DNA from: Bauldia sp.
GTDB taxonomy: Bacteria > Pseudomonadota > Alphaproteobacteria > Rhizobiales > Kaistiaceae
Assembly (NCBI RefSeq): GCF_020442045.1
Contig: NZ_JAGRLA010000058.1
Location: 1-58,405, forward strand
Length of the DNA: 58,405 bases
Reading direction: 5' to 3'
The notes under the pieces are model-generated. The model was not told the origin of the DNA and did not search any database. It saw only the letters and a program-made list of their open reading frames with translations. Both the position numbers and the translations under genes were made by a program. Positions 43,831-52,479 of this stretch are shown piece by piece. Numbering within the stretch: position 1 is the stretch's first letter; each line of letters opens with the position of its first letter.

Positions 43831-45397
43831 GAGCGGATGCCTCATCGCCGGATCCGGTATCCGGCTTGTGCTGGTCGGGCGGGGCGGGTTCATCGAGCCC
43901 GCCCATGTAGCGGCCGACGGTTTCGGCATCGGTCTCCTCGGTGAGGAGATCGGCGACGATGCGCCCCCGATAGATCACGAGGATTCGATCCGACAGGGAG
44001 AAGATCTCGTCGAGGTCGGCGGAAATGACGAAGACGGCGCGTCCCGCGTCCCGCATCTCGACAAGGATCCGGTGGATCGATTCGATGGCCCCAATATCGA
44101 CGCCCTGGGACGGCTGCTCGGCGAGCACCAGTCGCGCATCGCGGGTGAGCTCGCGGGCGACCTGAACCTTCTGCTGATTGCCTCCGGACAGCGACCCGGC
44201 GCGCTTGTCGAGCTCGGCGCCGCGGATGTCGAAGCTCTGGATCAGCGATCCGGCGCGCTGCCGCGCGGCGCGGATCGCGAGCATCGGGCCGCGGCCGAAT
44301 TCCTCGACATGGCCGACCGTGAGGTTTTCCCAGATCGCGCTGTCAAGCGACAGGCCAACGCCACCGCGGTCGGCCGGGATGTAGGCGAGGCCGGCCGCGC
44401 GATTGGCGCGGGGGTCGGCGGCCGCTCTCCGTCCGCAGATGTCGATGGTGCCGGAAACCTGACGGCGGAGGCCCGCGATGCATTCGACCAGTTCATCCTG
44501 GCCATTGCCCTGGACGCCGGCGAGCCCGACGATCTCGCCGGAGCGGACGGTCAGCGAAAGGTCGTCGACCGCGGTCTCGCCGCGTTCGCCGCGGGCGGTC
44601 AGGCCGTCGACCCTGAGGAGGGCTTCGTCGCTTGCCTTCGCCTTGCTCTTGTTGACGCGGAGCAGGACGGTCCTGCCGACCATCAGGCTGGCGATCTCCT
44701 GGGCCGTCACGTCCTTGTTGTCGAGCGTCGCCACGATGCGCCCCTGGCGCATCACCGAGATGCGGTCGGAAACGGCAAGCACCTCGCGGAGCTTGTGGGT
44801 GATGAAGATGATCGAATGGCCGTTTTCGGCGAGCGTGCGGATGGTCGCGAACAATTCGCGCGTTTCCTGCGGGGTCAACACTGCCGTCGGCTCATCGAGA
44901 ATGAGGACCTGGGCCTCCCGGTAGAGCGCCTTGAGGATTTCGACGCGTTGGCGCAGACCGACGGCAAGCGAACTGATGATCGCCCGCGGGTCGAGGTCGA
45001 GGCCATAGCGCTTGCTGATCTCGCCGGTCTCGCGAATGGCGCGTTCGCGGTCGAGGCGGCCGAGCGAACGCATCGGCTCGGAACCGAGAATGATGTTGTC
45101 CGCCACGGTGAAGGTCGGGGCCAGCTTGAAGTGCTGGTGGACCATGCCGACACCGGCGGCTATGGCTTCGGCCGGCCCGGAGAAATTCACGGATTCCTGG
45201 AAGAGTTTCACCTCTCCGGCATCGCGATGAAGCAGGCCGTAAAGGATGTTCATCAGGGTCGATTTGCCGGCGCCGTTTTCGCCGACGATGGCGTGAACCT
45301 CGCCCTTGCGGACTGTCAAGGAAGCATCGTGGATCGCGGTGAAGTCGCCGAAGCGCTTGACGACACCCGTGATCTCTACGACGTCACTGGCGCTCAT
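43820..45397 (-). CDS. nucleoside-type ABC transporter ATP-binding protein, system 2
   Basis: A 525-residue tandem ABC ATPase. N-terminal domain: Walker A VGENGAGKST, signature-like LAVGLRQRVEILKA, Walker B VLILDEPTAVLTP, H-loop IFITHKL. C-terminal domain: degenerate Walker A (GVQGNGQDE), signature SLSGGNQQKVQVARE and LVLAEQPSQGVDIGA, the usual form for the family. It is the system 2 counterpart of 20814-22301. It follows the BMP binding-protein gene by 66 bases and overlaps the permease. Confidence 0.93.
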   Translation of the reverse strand: MSASDVVEITGVVKRFGDFTAIHDASLTVRKGEVHAIVGENGAGKSTLMNILYGLLHRDAGEVKLFQESVNFSGPAEAIAAGVGMVHQHFKLAPTFTVADNIILGSEPMRSLGRLDRERAIRETGEISKRYGLDLDPRAIISSLAVGLRQRVEILKALYREAQVLILDEPTAVLTPQETRELFATIRTLAENGHSIIFITHKLREVLAVSDRISVMRQGRIVATLDNKDVTAQEIASLMVGRTVLLRVNKSKAKASDEALLRVDGLTARGERGETAVDDLSLTVRSGEIVGLAGVQGNGQDELVECIAGLRRQVSGTIDICGRRAAADPRANRAAGLAYIPADRGGVGLSLDSAIWENLTVGHVEEFGRGPMLAIRAARQRAGSLIQSFDIRGAELDKRAGSLSGGNQQKVQVARELTRDARLVLAEQPSQGVDIGAIESIHRILVEMRDAGRAVFVISADLDEIFSLSDRILVIYRGRIVADLLTEETDAETVGRYMGGLDEPAPPDQHKPDTGSGDEASAHVR

Positions 45398-45463
45398 GAT
45401 CGATCCTCTGTCGGGAGGGGGAGCCGCGGCGAGGAGATCGCCGCGGCTGGTCTCACGATTGGA

Positions 45464-46519
45464 TCACTTGGCGTCGGCGACCGACGGCGGCGTCGCCATC
45501 GGCGGCTTGCCCATCTCCTTCTGGCCGGGCTCCAGGTCGAAATAGTTCGGAACCACGATCTCGCCGGTCAGGATCTTCTGCTTCAGCATGTCGACGTCGG
45601 CGAGCACGTCTTCGGCGATCAGGCCGTCGTTATACTCGTCCATGGCGGCGGCGACGCCGTCCTCGGCGAGGCCGTAGTAGAGGACCTCACCACCCTTGAA
45701 GTCGCCGTCGGCGATCGACTTGATCATGTCATAGGCCTGGGTGTCGACGCGCTTCATCATCGAGGTCAGCACGTTTCCGGGCGCCATATAGTTCTGGTTG
45801 GAGTCGACGCCGATGGCGAAGGTGTTGGTCTCCTTTGCCGCGTCGATGACGCCGGCGCTGGTCGAGCCCGCGACCGCGTAGTTGATGTCGGAGCCTTCGT
45901 TGATCAGGGCGAGGGTATATTCCTTGCCCGCCGCCGGGTCGGTGAAGGTGCCGGAATAGCTCTCGAATACCTCGACATCCGGGTTAGCCATCTTGGCTCC
46001 GTAGTAATAGCCAATGAAGAAGCGATGGATGATCGGGATGTCCTTGCCGCCGACGAAGCCGATCTTGCCGGTCTTGGTCGTCTTTGCTGCAATCCAGCCG
46101 ACCAGGAAGGAACCTTCCCAGTCCTTGGTCACGGTCGAGACGACATTGGGGCCGAGCGGCTCGGGCCCGACATCGACGAGGCCGAATTTCTGGTCGGGGA
46201 AGGCCTTGGCGACTTCCTGCATCGGCTTGATCATGTCGAATGACGAACCGATGATGATGTCGAAGCCCTGACCCGCCGCGCGGGCGATCGCCGATTGGAA
46301 CTCCGAGACGGCGCGCGGCTGGATGACCACATATTCGGCGCCGAAGTCGGCTTCGGCCTTCTTCATGCCCTCGACCATCATGTCGTTGAACGACCGGTCG
46401 CCGAGGCCGGACTCCGACGTGATCATCGCGACCTTGAGCTTGTCCTGCGCATAGGCGGAGGAGCCGAGCCCGATGGCCAATGCCACGGCCAAACCGCGGC
46501 CAAGAATAGATTTAAGCAT
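45464..46519 (-). CDS. BMP family ABC transporter substrate-binding protein, system 2
   Basis: A 351-residue periplasmic binding protein of the BMP family. The signal peptide is LKSILGRGLAVALAIGLGSS with cleavage after AYA. The mature start DKLKVAMITSESGLGDRSFN is the family form (x-D-x-S-F-N), as in PnrA/Med nucleoside binders. It differs from system 1 (INDQSWN) at the ligand-facing loop, so the two importers may have different ligands. ATG at 46519 has GAGGAAAGGG upstream. It follows the BtpA gene by 70 bases. Confidence 0.92.
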   Translation of the reverse strand: MLKSILGRGLAVALAIGLGSSAYAQDKLKVAMITSESGLGDRSFNDMMVEGMKKAEADFGAEYVVIQPRAVSEFQSAIARAAGQGFDIIIGSSFDMIKPMQEVAKAFPDQKFGLVDVGPEPLGPNVVSTVTKDWEGSFLVGWIAAKTTKTGKIGFVGGKDIPIIHRFFIGYYYGAKMANPDVEVFESYSGTFTDPAAGKEYTLALINEGSDINYAVAGSTSAGVIDAAKETNTFAIGVDSNQNYMAPGNVLTSMMKRVDTQAYDMIKSIADGDFKGGEVLYYGLAEDGVAAAMDEYNDGLIAEDVLADVDMLKQKILTGEIVVPNYFDLEPGQKEMGKPPMATPPSVADAK

Positions 46520-46589
46520 CACAGAAACCCTTTCCTCGTTGTTCTCTCTGGACTGTCGCGTTTCTCGTTCTTCTTGTTGTTTTTGGGAG

Positions 46590-47399
46590 TCAGGCCGCTG
46601 CCGAGCGGGTGACCGTGGCCATGAACTTCCGGATCTTCTCGGGATCGAAGCTTCCGGTCGCAGCACCGGAGGACTTCAGGGACGAACTGACGATCGCGCC
46701 GTCGGCGACCGCGGTGACCTCATGCCAGTTATCCGCATTGACGCTGCCGCCGACCAGGATCGGCACGGGACCAAGCAGTTTTCGTGCCTCGCGGATGTAA
46801 TCCATCGTCTGTGCGTGGTTCTTGCCGGTGAGCACCAGGCCGTCGGCGCCGCCAAGGCGGACGGCGAAGTCGAGATCCTCGGCAAAGCCGGAGGTCGCGA
46901 TCGGCGTGCCGGTCCGGTCGTGGACGTCGGCGAAGATCGAAATCCCGTCGCCGTTCCAGCGGGTCCGTGCCTTGATGGCGGTATGCGCCTGGCCGCTTTC
47001 GATGCCGAAGGGCGTCATCATCGCGCCGACGAGAATCTTGATCCGGACGAAATCGACACCGGCCGCGGTGGCAACGGCAAACATCGCCTCGGCGTCGTTT
47101 TCGAGCAGGTTCAGACCGACCGGGAGGTCGTAGCGCCGGGTGATCTCCGACACGACGCGGGTCATCCAGGCGACCTGGGCGGCGGCAACACGCGGCGCCA
47201 CCGGGATGTCACCCAGGTTCTGGACCATCAACGCGTCGATGCCGTTGGTGGCGAGCAGTTCCGCCTCGGCGAGCGCGGGCTCGAGGACCGCCTCCAGCGT
47301 GCTCCCCCGCCACCGACTGCTGTCGGGGAGGGGAGCGAGCTGGATCATGCCGATGACCGGCTTCGTGCCGCCCGCGATGAGGTCGGTCAGCGCGCCCAT
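46590..47399 (-). CDS. BtpA/SgcQ family protein
   Basis: A 269-residue TIM-barrel protein of the BtpA/SgcQ family. KPVIGMIQLAPLPDS is the family N-terminus; ATNGIDALMVQNLGD, DFVRIKILVGAMMT and PILVGGSVNADNW follow in barrel order. BtpA was named for a role in photosystem I stability in cyanobacteria, and E. coli SgcQ lies in a sugar operon; no reaction is established. Here it is coupled to an SIS gene (TGATG overlap) and next to a kinase and a nucleoside importer, which points to a step in sugar-conjugate breakdown. Confidence 0.85.
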   Translation of the reverse strand: MGALTDLIAGGTKPVIGMIQLAPLPDSSRWRGSTLEAVLEPALAEAELLATNGIDALMVQNLGDIPVAPRVAAAQVAWMTRVVSEITRRYDLPVGLNLLENDAEAMFAVATAAGVDFVRIKILVGAMMTPFGIESGQAHTAIKARTRWNGDGISIFADVHDRTGTPIATSGFAEDLDFAVRLGGADGLVLTGKNHAQTMDYIREARKLLGPVPILVGGSVNADNWHEVTAVADGAIVSSSLKSSGAATGSFDPEKIRKFMATVTRSAAA

Positions 47400-48556
47400 C
47401 AGGATGCCGCCCGGACCGCCGCCTGCGAGGAGTCGAAGATCTGGCGGAAATTCACTTCCTGCCGCTTGCGGTCGTTAAAGCCCAGGAAGGCGATGTCCTG
47501 CTCGGCGGCAATCTGGCAGGACAGATATTCGAACGGCAGCTTGTAGACGAATGGCGTCAGGTATTCGGGAATGCCGGCCGGCATCGGGAAGTAGACGTCG
47601 GAGGCGTCGCGGGCGGCCTGGTCGTCCTCGGCGCCGATGATGATGACGCGCGATTCCATGTCGCGCGCCGCCTGGGCCTGTTCGAGGCCGCGGCTGTGGC
47701 CGCCGCCCGGCGGGAGGATGATGATGGTGTCGACCGTCTCGTTGGTCATGAAATACTGCTCATGCGCCCACTCCTCGAGCTGGGAGACGTGAGAGCCGCG
47801 GGTGAGCGATTCGAACCACTTGGCGACGCCGAAATATGAGGTGGCGTAGTTGGGGCCGCCGCCGAGGATCACCGTATGGCGGTCGGTGGTGAAGCTTGGC
47901 GCAATCTTGCGGGCGATTTCCGCTGTGCCGGCATCGGCCGCCGCCATCTGGCCGGCGACCGCCTTCAGCTCCGCGACGAGAGCGGCGGACCTGGCGGGAT
48001 CGAGGTTGCCGACGTGCTCGCCGAAGGCGATCGCGGCGACGAAGAGCCCGAGCATGCTGGCCGTGTAGGTGATGGTGCCGGGGGTCACGACGCGCGAGCC
48101 GTCGGCCTGGATCTTGATGTTGGGCGTGGCGTTGACCTTGATCAGGGTCTCGGCTGTCTGGGCGAGCGTGTTGTCCTCGGAGACGGTGACGCCGAAGGTC
48201 CAGGCGCCCTTTTCGCGGGCGAGGTGGACGCCTTCGATCGTGCGGGAGACGGTGCCGGAGTTGGAGATGCCGAAGACGAAGGAATCGTCGGGAAGGTCTT
48301 CCACGAGGTAGCGCGAGAATTCGAGCGCCTCGACCGGCTCGATGAAGAGACCGGTGGCCTTCATCATGAAGCTGCGGGCGGCGATGGCGGCGAAATAGCT
48401 GTCGCCGCAGCCGATCGAGAAGCCATGCCGCAGCGTGCCGGGTTCGCGTCCCTTCAGGACGCCACGCATGTAGGCCAGCATGTCGTCAATGTTGTCCTTG
48501 ACGAAATCCGGCTGCATCGCGATTTCGCGCAACATCACGGTCTTTTCATTCTCCAC
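47399..48556 (-). CDS. SIS-domain protein, GlmS/FrlB-like sugar isomerase or deglycase, copy 2
   Basis: A 385-residue double-SIS protein and paralogue of 38725-39915. First site: SIGCGDSYFAAIAARSF and GISNSGTVSRTIEG; second domain: VILGGGPNYATSYFGVAKWF, with the Glu/His segment SQLEEWAHEQYF, like the E-x-x-H region of GlmS-type isomerases and FrlB. It lacks the long N-terminal extension of copy 1. In this operon the order GntR(UTRA)-PfkB-SIS matches frlR-frlD-frlB content, which favours deglycation of a phosphorylated amine-sugar conjugate (inference). Confidence 0.83.
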   Translation of the reverse strand: MENEKTVMLREIAMQPDFVKDNIDDMLAYMRGVLKGREPGTLRHGFSIGCGDSYFAAIAARSFMMKATGLFIEPVEALEFSRYLVEDLPDDSFVFGISNSGTVSRTIEGVHLAREKGAWTFGVTVSEDNTLAQTAETLIKVNATPNIKIQADGSRVVTPGTITYTASMLGLFVAAIAFGEHVGNLDPARSAALVAELKAVAGQMAAADAGTAEIARKIAPSFTTDRHTVILGGGPNYATSYFGVAKWFESLTRGSHVSQLEEWAHEQYFMTNETVDTIIILPPGGGHSRGLEQAQAARDMESRVIIIGAEDDQAARDASDVYFPMPAGIPEYLTPFVYKLPFEYLSCQIAAEQDIAFLGFNDRKRQEVNFRQIFDSSQAAVRAAS

Positions 48557-48608
48557 GTCTTCTACTCCTTGGATGTTTGCGCATTTCGCAGCGCGTTCCC
48601 GGTCAGGT

Positions 48609-49520
48609 TCAAAACGGAATCATTTCAACGGTTGGTCGCAGGCGTTCCAGTCGCGCGGCCGTTTCGCCGCCCTCGGCGCGGACCAGCGCGCCCGGTCCGT
48701 TGACGGCCACGGCGTAAGACGCCGAAACGCTGCCGTGGAGGACGGCCTCGACGGGATCGCCGGTGCGCGCGTAGCCAAGCAGAGCGCCGCCGGAAAACGC
48801 GTCACCGGCGCCGGTCGCGTCAACTACGTCGACGGCAGCCGACTTCACCTGGATAAGGTCCGAAGATCCCGCCGCGTGCATCAGCACGCCGTCCGATCCG
48901 CATTTGACGGCGATCACCGGAACCTCCGGCGCTCTCTTCCTCAGGGCGGCGATCGCCGCCGACGGAGACGAACCGGGGAAAAGGGCGGTGGCATCCTGGA
49001 GGCTCGGCAGGAAGAGGTCGATGGCGGCAAGCAGCCGATCGAAATCGGCATCCTCGAGTTGGTCGAGGTAGCGGTCGTCCGGATCGACGGAGATGACCTG
49101 GGCGCCGGTTGCCCGGAAGTGCTCGGCAAAGGTGATCTGGAGATCCCAGGGCAGCGGGGCGAGATGGACATACCGGTAGCGCGCGTCGCCGACATCGTCG
49201 GGGGAGGGGCTGAAGGCGCGCCAGTCACGGGTCTTCGAGCGGAAGGTGAAGGTCCGGGTTCCGTCTTCCTCGTAGAGCCCCCAGTTGCGGAGGTTTCTGT
49301 CGAGGCGGCGACAACGGGCAAGATCGACGCGACCTTCGAGAGATTCGGTGGGGTATTCGGGTCCGATCGGGGCGATGACGTCCGGCTTCTCGCCCCATAT
49401 CGCGATGCCGAGCGCGGAATAGACCGCATTGCCACCCGGCGAACACCACATTGTCGAGCCATCAGGGAAGACGAGGTCGTCAATGGTGATGTTGCCGAGG
49501 GTGGCGAATTCGGAGGTCAT
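48609..49520 (-). CDS. PfkB family sugar kinase, copy 2
   Basis: A 303-residue ribokinase-superfamily kinase, paralogue of 39912-40847. TLGNITIDDLVFPDG and SPGGNAVYSALGIA form the sugar site; VVDATGAGDAFSGGALLGY is the anion hole and catalytic Asp. SVDPDDRYLDQLEDAD and DLFLPSLQDATALFPG correspond to the lid-side and linker parts. The ATG at 49520 overlaps the GntR stop (ATGA), which fixes the start. The likely job is to phosphorylate the imported sugar conjugate ahead of the SIS protein encoded next. Confidence 0.87.
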   Translation of the reverse strand: MTSEFATLGNITIDDLVFPDGSTMWCSPGGNAVYSALGIAIWGEKPDVIAPIGPEYPTESLEGRVDLARCRRLDRNLRNWGLYEEDGTRTFTFRSKTRDWRAFSPSPDDVGDARYRYVHLAPLPWDLQITFAEHFRATGAQVISVDPDDRYLDQLEDADFDRLLAAIDLFLPSLQDATALFPGSSPSAAIAALRKRAPEVPVIAVKCGSDGVLMHAAGSSDLIQVKSAAVDVVDATGAGDAFSGGALLGYARTGDPVEAVLHGSVSASYAVAVNGPGALVRAEGGETAARLERLRPTVEMIPF

Positions 49521-50302
49521 GTCAGGAGACCGGACCTTAGGGAGGTGAATTCGACGACTTCCGAATTGTGGTAGCTGACCGCGTAGAGGATCGGCCGGCC
49601 GTTGAAATCGAAATGGGTTTCGCGGACCAGAAGCAGCGGTGCATTGCGCTTCAGCTTCAGCCATCTGGCGTTGTCGGCGTCGGCGGCGACCGCGGTGATC
49701 AGGACGCGGCTGTGCGAGATCGGGCGGGCGCATTTGCTGCGCAGGAATTCATAGAGCGACCCGCCGTCGAAGCTCGACAGGAGCTTGAAGTCCTCGTCCA
49801 CGGTCGAAAGGTGCAGATACTCGTGCGAGAAGACGAGCGGGCGCCCGTCGATCAGCCGGACGCGCGAGATGTGGGTGACCTGGGTCTCCGGGGCAATCTC
49901 CAGCGCATCGGCGACCGCGGACGAGGCGCCGGTCACTTCCATCTCCAGGTCCGAGACCGAAGGTTCGCCGCCGACCGAGCGGATCAGGTCGGTCATCGAG
50001 CGCATCATCTCGAGAGAGCCGAGGATCGGCGACGGTTCGGACACGACGAAGGTGCCGACACCATGCTTGACCTCGAGCAGCCCCTCGCGCGCCAGGACGC
50101 GAATGGCCTCGCGGAGTGTCGGGCGGCTGATGCTGAGATTGCGGGCGAGCTGGGCTTCCGGGACGAGGCGCGTTCCGCCCGCGAGGCGTCCGGACAGAAT
50201 CTGCTCGCGTAGGGCGTTCGCGACGCGCTGGACGAGGTCTTCCCGGGGCGTTCCGGACGCCCAGATCTTGGCGGTCAGATCCTCGAAATGGCTCGTATCC
50301 AC
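49517..50302 (-). CDS. GntR family transcriptional regulator, HutC/UTRA type
   Basis: A 261-residue regulator. The N-terminal winged helix (RVANALREQILSGRLAGGTR, EAQLARNLSISRPTLREAIR, GLLEVKHGVGTFVV) leads to a C-terminal ligand domain with THISRVRLIDGRPLVFSHEY and LLLVRETHFDFNGRPILYAV, the UTRA pattern of HutC/FrlR/NagR regulators that sense sugar phosphates or small acids. GTG start at 50302. It is the first gene of the eight-gene operon, so autoregulation is expected, and a perfect palindrome lies 72-93 bases upstream. Confidence 0.92.
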   Translation of the reverse strand: MDTSHFEDLTAKIWASGTPREDLVQRVANALREQILSGRLAGGTRLVPEAQLARNLSISRPTLREAIRVLAREGLLEVKHGVGTFVVSEPSPILGSLEMMRSMTDLIRSVGGEPSVSDLEMEVTGASSAVADALEIAPETQVTHISRVRLIDGRPLVFSHEYLHLSTVDEDFKLLSSFDGGSLYEFLRSKCARPISHSRVLITAVAADADNARWLKLKRNAPLLLVRETHFDFNGRPILYAVSYHNSEVVEFTSLRSGLLT

Positions 50303-50373
50303 GATGTGGTCCTCCCTGACTGGTTGAAAGGGGCGGACCCTCGCACCTCGTCAGGATTCGGTCAACATAGTTC

Positions 50374-50395
50374 AGAGGTCAAAAGTCTGACCTCT
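50374..50395. promoter_or_regulatory. palindromic operator of the unit 3 GntR regulator
   Basis: AGAGGTCA-N6-TGACCTCT is a perfect inverted repeat with 8-base arms, in the 280-base gap between the divergent gntR operon (start 50302) and the acetamidase gene (start 50583). Position and symmetry fit a regulator that controls both operons. One arm recurs at 35270-35277. Confidence 0.6.
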
Positions 50396-50582
50396 TTTAT
50401 CTGGCCTGTCCAGCCCCTATGATGCAATTTCCGCAAGGGGCGGGGACAAATCCCGTCTGATGCCCCTCGACGGGGCAGCGCGGACGGGCGTCTCCGGTTC
50501 GGTGCGCGCTGTGACGCCGGCATGGAAGGGATGCTTCGGTGAGGACCGACGAGATTCGCGAGGGAGGCGGGTGGCGGAGATC

Positions 50583-51542
50583 ATGACGAGACACATGCTT
50601 CATGCGACGCCGGAGACTGTCTCCTGGGGGCGTTTCTCGGCGGCGATGCCACCGGTCCTTCAGGTCGAGTCGGGCGATACGGTGGTCGTCGAATGCCTGA
50701 CCGGAGGCGCGGAGCTGATGCCCGACGAGCGATCGGGGATGATCGTTCCTGAAGGCTTGCGCGCCATCCATGCCGCCGACCTTCCGTTCCGCTGGGGGCA
50801 TCTCCTGACCGGGCCGATCGCCATTGCGGGCGCAGAGCCGGGGGACATGCTCGAGGTCCGCGTCGACGCCATCGAGCTCGGCGCCAACTGGGGCTTCAAC
50901 GCCATCGAGCCGTTCGACGGGACCCTGCCCGACGACTTCATCATGCCCGAACGAGTGCTTGACCATATCCCGATCGACCGTGAGCGCCGGGTGGCGACCC
51001 TGCCCTGGGGCACGGACCTTCCTCTGGCTCCGTTCTTCGGTGTGATGGGCGTGGCGCCGCCGCCGGATTACGGGGAGATATCCTCGCGCGAGCCGCGGCT
51101 GCACGGCGGCAATCTCGATAACAAGGACCTCGGCGCAGGGGCGACGATCTTCTTTCCGGTCTGGGCCGAGGGCGGGTTGTTCACGGTCGGCGATGGTCAC
51201 GCGGTACAGGGGCATGGCGAGGTCTGTGTCACGGCGCTCGAGACCTGCCTCACCGGCACCTTCACCTTCGTCCTCCACAAGCGTCAGGGGCGGGAGCCGC
51301 TGATTTCCTATCCGCGTGCGGAGACCACGACGCATTTCATCAGCATGGGGATGCATTCCGATCTCGACGAGGCGATGCGCCGGGCGGTTCGCGAGATGAT
51401 CGGCATCGTCACGGCCCGCACCAACCTGTCGCGTGAGCAGGCCTACCAGCTCTGTTCGCTCGCCGCCGACTTTCACGTCACCCAGTCGGTCAACGTCGAG
51501 AAGGGTGTCCACGGAATGCTCGCAAGGAGCCTGCTTGCCTGA
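50583..51542 (+). CDS. acetamidase/formamidase family protein
   Basis: A 319-residue FmdA/AmdA family amidohydrolase, which releases ammonia from short amides. The family start is HMLHATPETVSWGRFSA; GPIAIAGAEPGDMLEVRVDA, HGGNLDNKDLGAGATIFFPV and GDGHAVQGHGEVCVTALET are the hallmark segments, the last carrying the metal/active-site His and Glu. ATG at 50583 with GGCGGAG close upstream; longer in-frame starts exist but are not family-like. It heads the operon divergent from gntR and could remove an amide or formamide left after ring cleavage (inference). Confidence 0.87.
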   Translation: MTRHMLHATPETVSWGRFSAAMPPVLQVESGDTVVVECLTGGAELMPDERSGMIVPEGLRAIHAADLPFRWGHLLTGPIAIAGAEPGDMLEVRVDAIELGANWGFNAIEPFDGTLPDDFIMPERVLDHIPIDRERRVATLPWGTDLPLAPFFGVMGVAPPPDYGEISSREPRLHGGNLDNKDLGAGATIFFPVWAEGGLFTVGDGHAVQGHGEVCVTALETCLTGTFTFVLHKRQGREPLISYPRAETTTHFISMGMHSDLDEAMRRAVREMIGIVTARTNLSREQAYQLCSLAADFHVTQSVNVEKGVHGMLARSLLA

Positions 51543-51570
51543 TGACCGGATTCTCGGATTCGGAGAGACC

Positions 51571-52479
51571 ATGAGGGCGCTTGTGACAGGCGGCGCCGGC
51601 CTCGTCGGCCTCGCGGTCCGCCGCGCGCTCGCCGAACGCGGCGACGAGGCGATTGGGGTCGACCGGACCGATTTCGGCCGGGACGACCCAACGCTCCGTC
51701 TTGTTTCATTCGCCGAGACCGACCGTCTCGAATCCCTGATGCGTGACGAAGGGGTCGAGGCGGTCGTCCACGCCGGCGGGCTCTCGTCGCCGGTGATGGG
51801 CGCCGAAGACCCCTTGAGAACCGTCGACATCAACATAACGGCGACGGCATTCCTTCTCGATGCAGCGCGGCGGCTCGGTGCCAGCCGCTTCGTCTTCTGC
51901 TCGTCGCATGTGGTCTACGGCGATGTCGGGCCGGGGACGATCGACGAGGACCATCCACTGAAGCCCGCCAGCGCCTATGCGGCGAGCAAGGTCGCCGGCG
52001 AGGCGCTGGTCTCCGCATTCGCCAGGGCTTACGGCCTGCCGGGCGCCAGCCTGCGGATCACGCGGGTCTACGGGCCGTACCGGCGGGCGGAATGCCCCTT
52101 CCGGCGGATTGTCGGTGACCACGCCGCCGGGCTGGCGACGACGATCGCCTGCGACCCGGCATTCCCTTATCACTATGTGCATGTCGACGATGTCGCCTGC
52201 GCGGTGCTCGCCTGCCTCGACGCGAAGGATCTTCCGTCGGACGTCCTCAACGTCACGTCGGGGGAACGCCTGACCATGCCCGAGGTTGTCGACCGCGTGC
52301 ACGCCGTGCTCCCCGATGCCAGGATAGAGCTTGTCGATGGCGCCGACCCGGCACCGGAGGTCCAGGACGATTTCAGCCTCGCCCGGTGGGACGGTATCTG
52401 GTTCCCGCGCTACGACCTGCGCACCGGCTTTGCCCGCTATCTCGCGGCCATGCCCGAATCCGGGGTGATCCGCCTATGA
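51571..52479 (+). CDS. NAD-dependent epimerase/dehydratase (extended SDR), copy 2
   Basis: A 302-residue paralogue of 37780-38688, roughly half identical by eye, with the same motif positions: TGGAGLVG (6-13), Asp31, Ser111/112, Tyr136 and Lys140 (AYAASK), and the shared VVYGDVGPGTIDED and VYGPYRRAEC. As for copy 1, an NAD-dependent sugar or sugar-acid dehydrogenase or epimerase is expected. ATG at 51571 with GGAGAG upstream. Its stop overlaps the next gene's ATG by four bases. Confidence 0.85.
   Translation: MRALVTGGAGLVGLAVRRALAERGDEAIGVDRTDFGRDDPTLRLVSFAETDRLESLMRDEGVEAVVHAGGLSSPVMGAEDPLRTVDINITATAFLLDAARRLGASRFVFCSSHVVYGDVGPGTIDEDHPLKPASAYAASKVAGEALVSAFARAYGLPGASLRITRVYGPYRRAECPFRRIVGDHAAGLATTIACDPAFPYHYVHVDDVACAVLACLDAKDLPSDVLNVTSGERLTMPEVVDRVHAVLPDARIELVDGADPAPEVQDDFSLARWDGIWFPRYDLRTGFARYLAAMPESGVIRL

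Noticed and set aside
43751..46243. 830-codon plus-strand open frame opposite the system 2 transporter genes
   Set aside because: Low-complexity shadow of two clearly recognisable ABC transporter genes on the minus strand; no ribosome site or domain.
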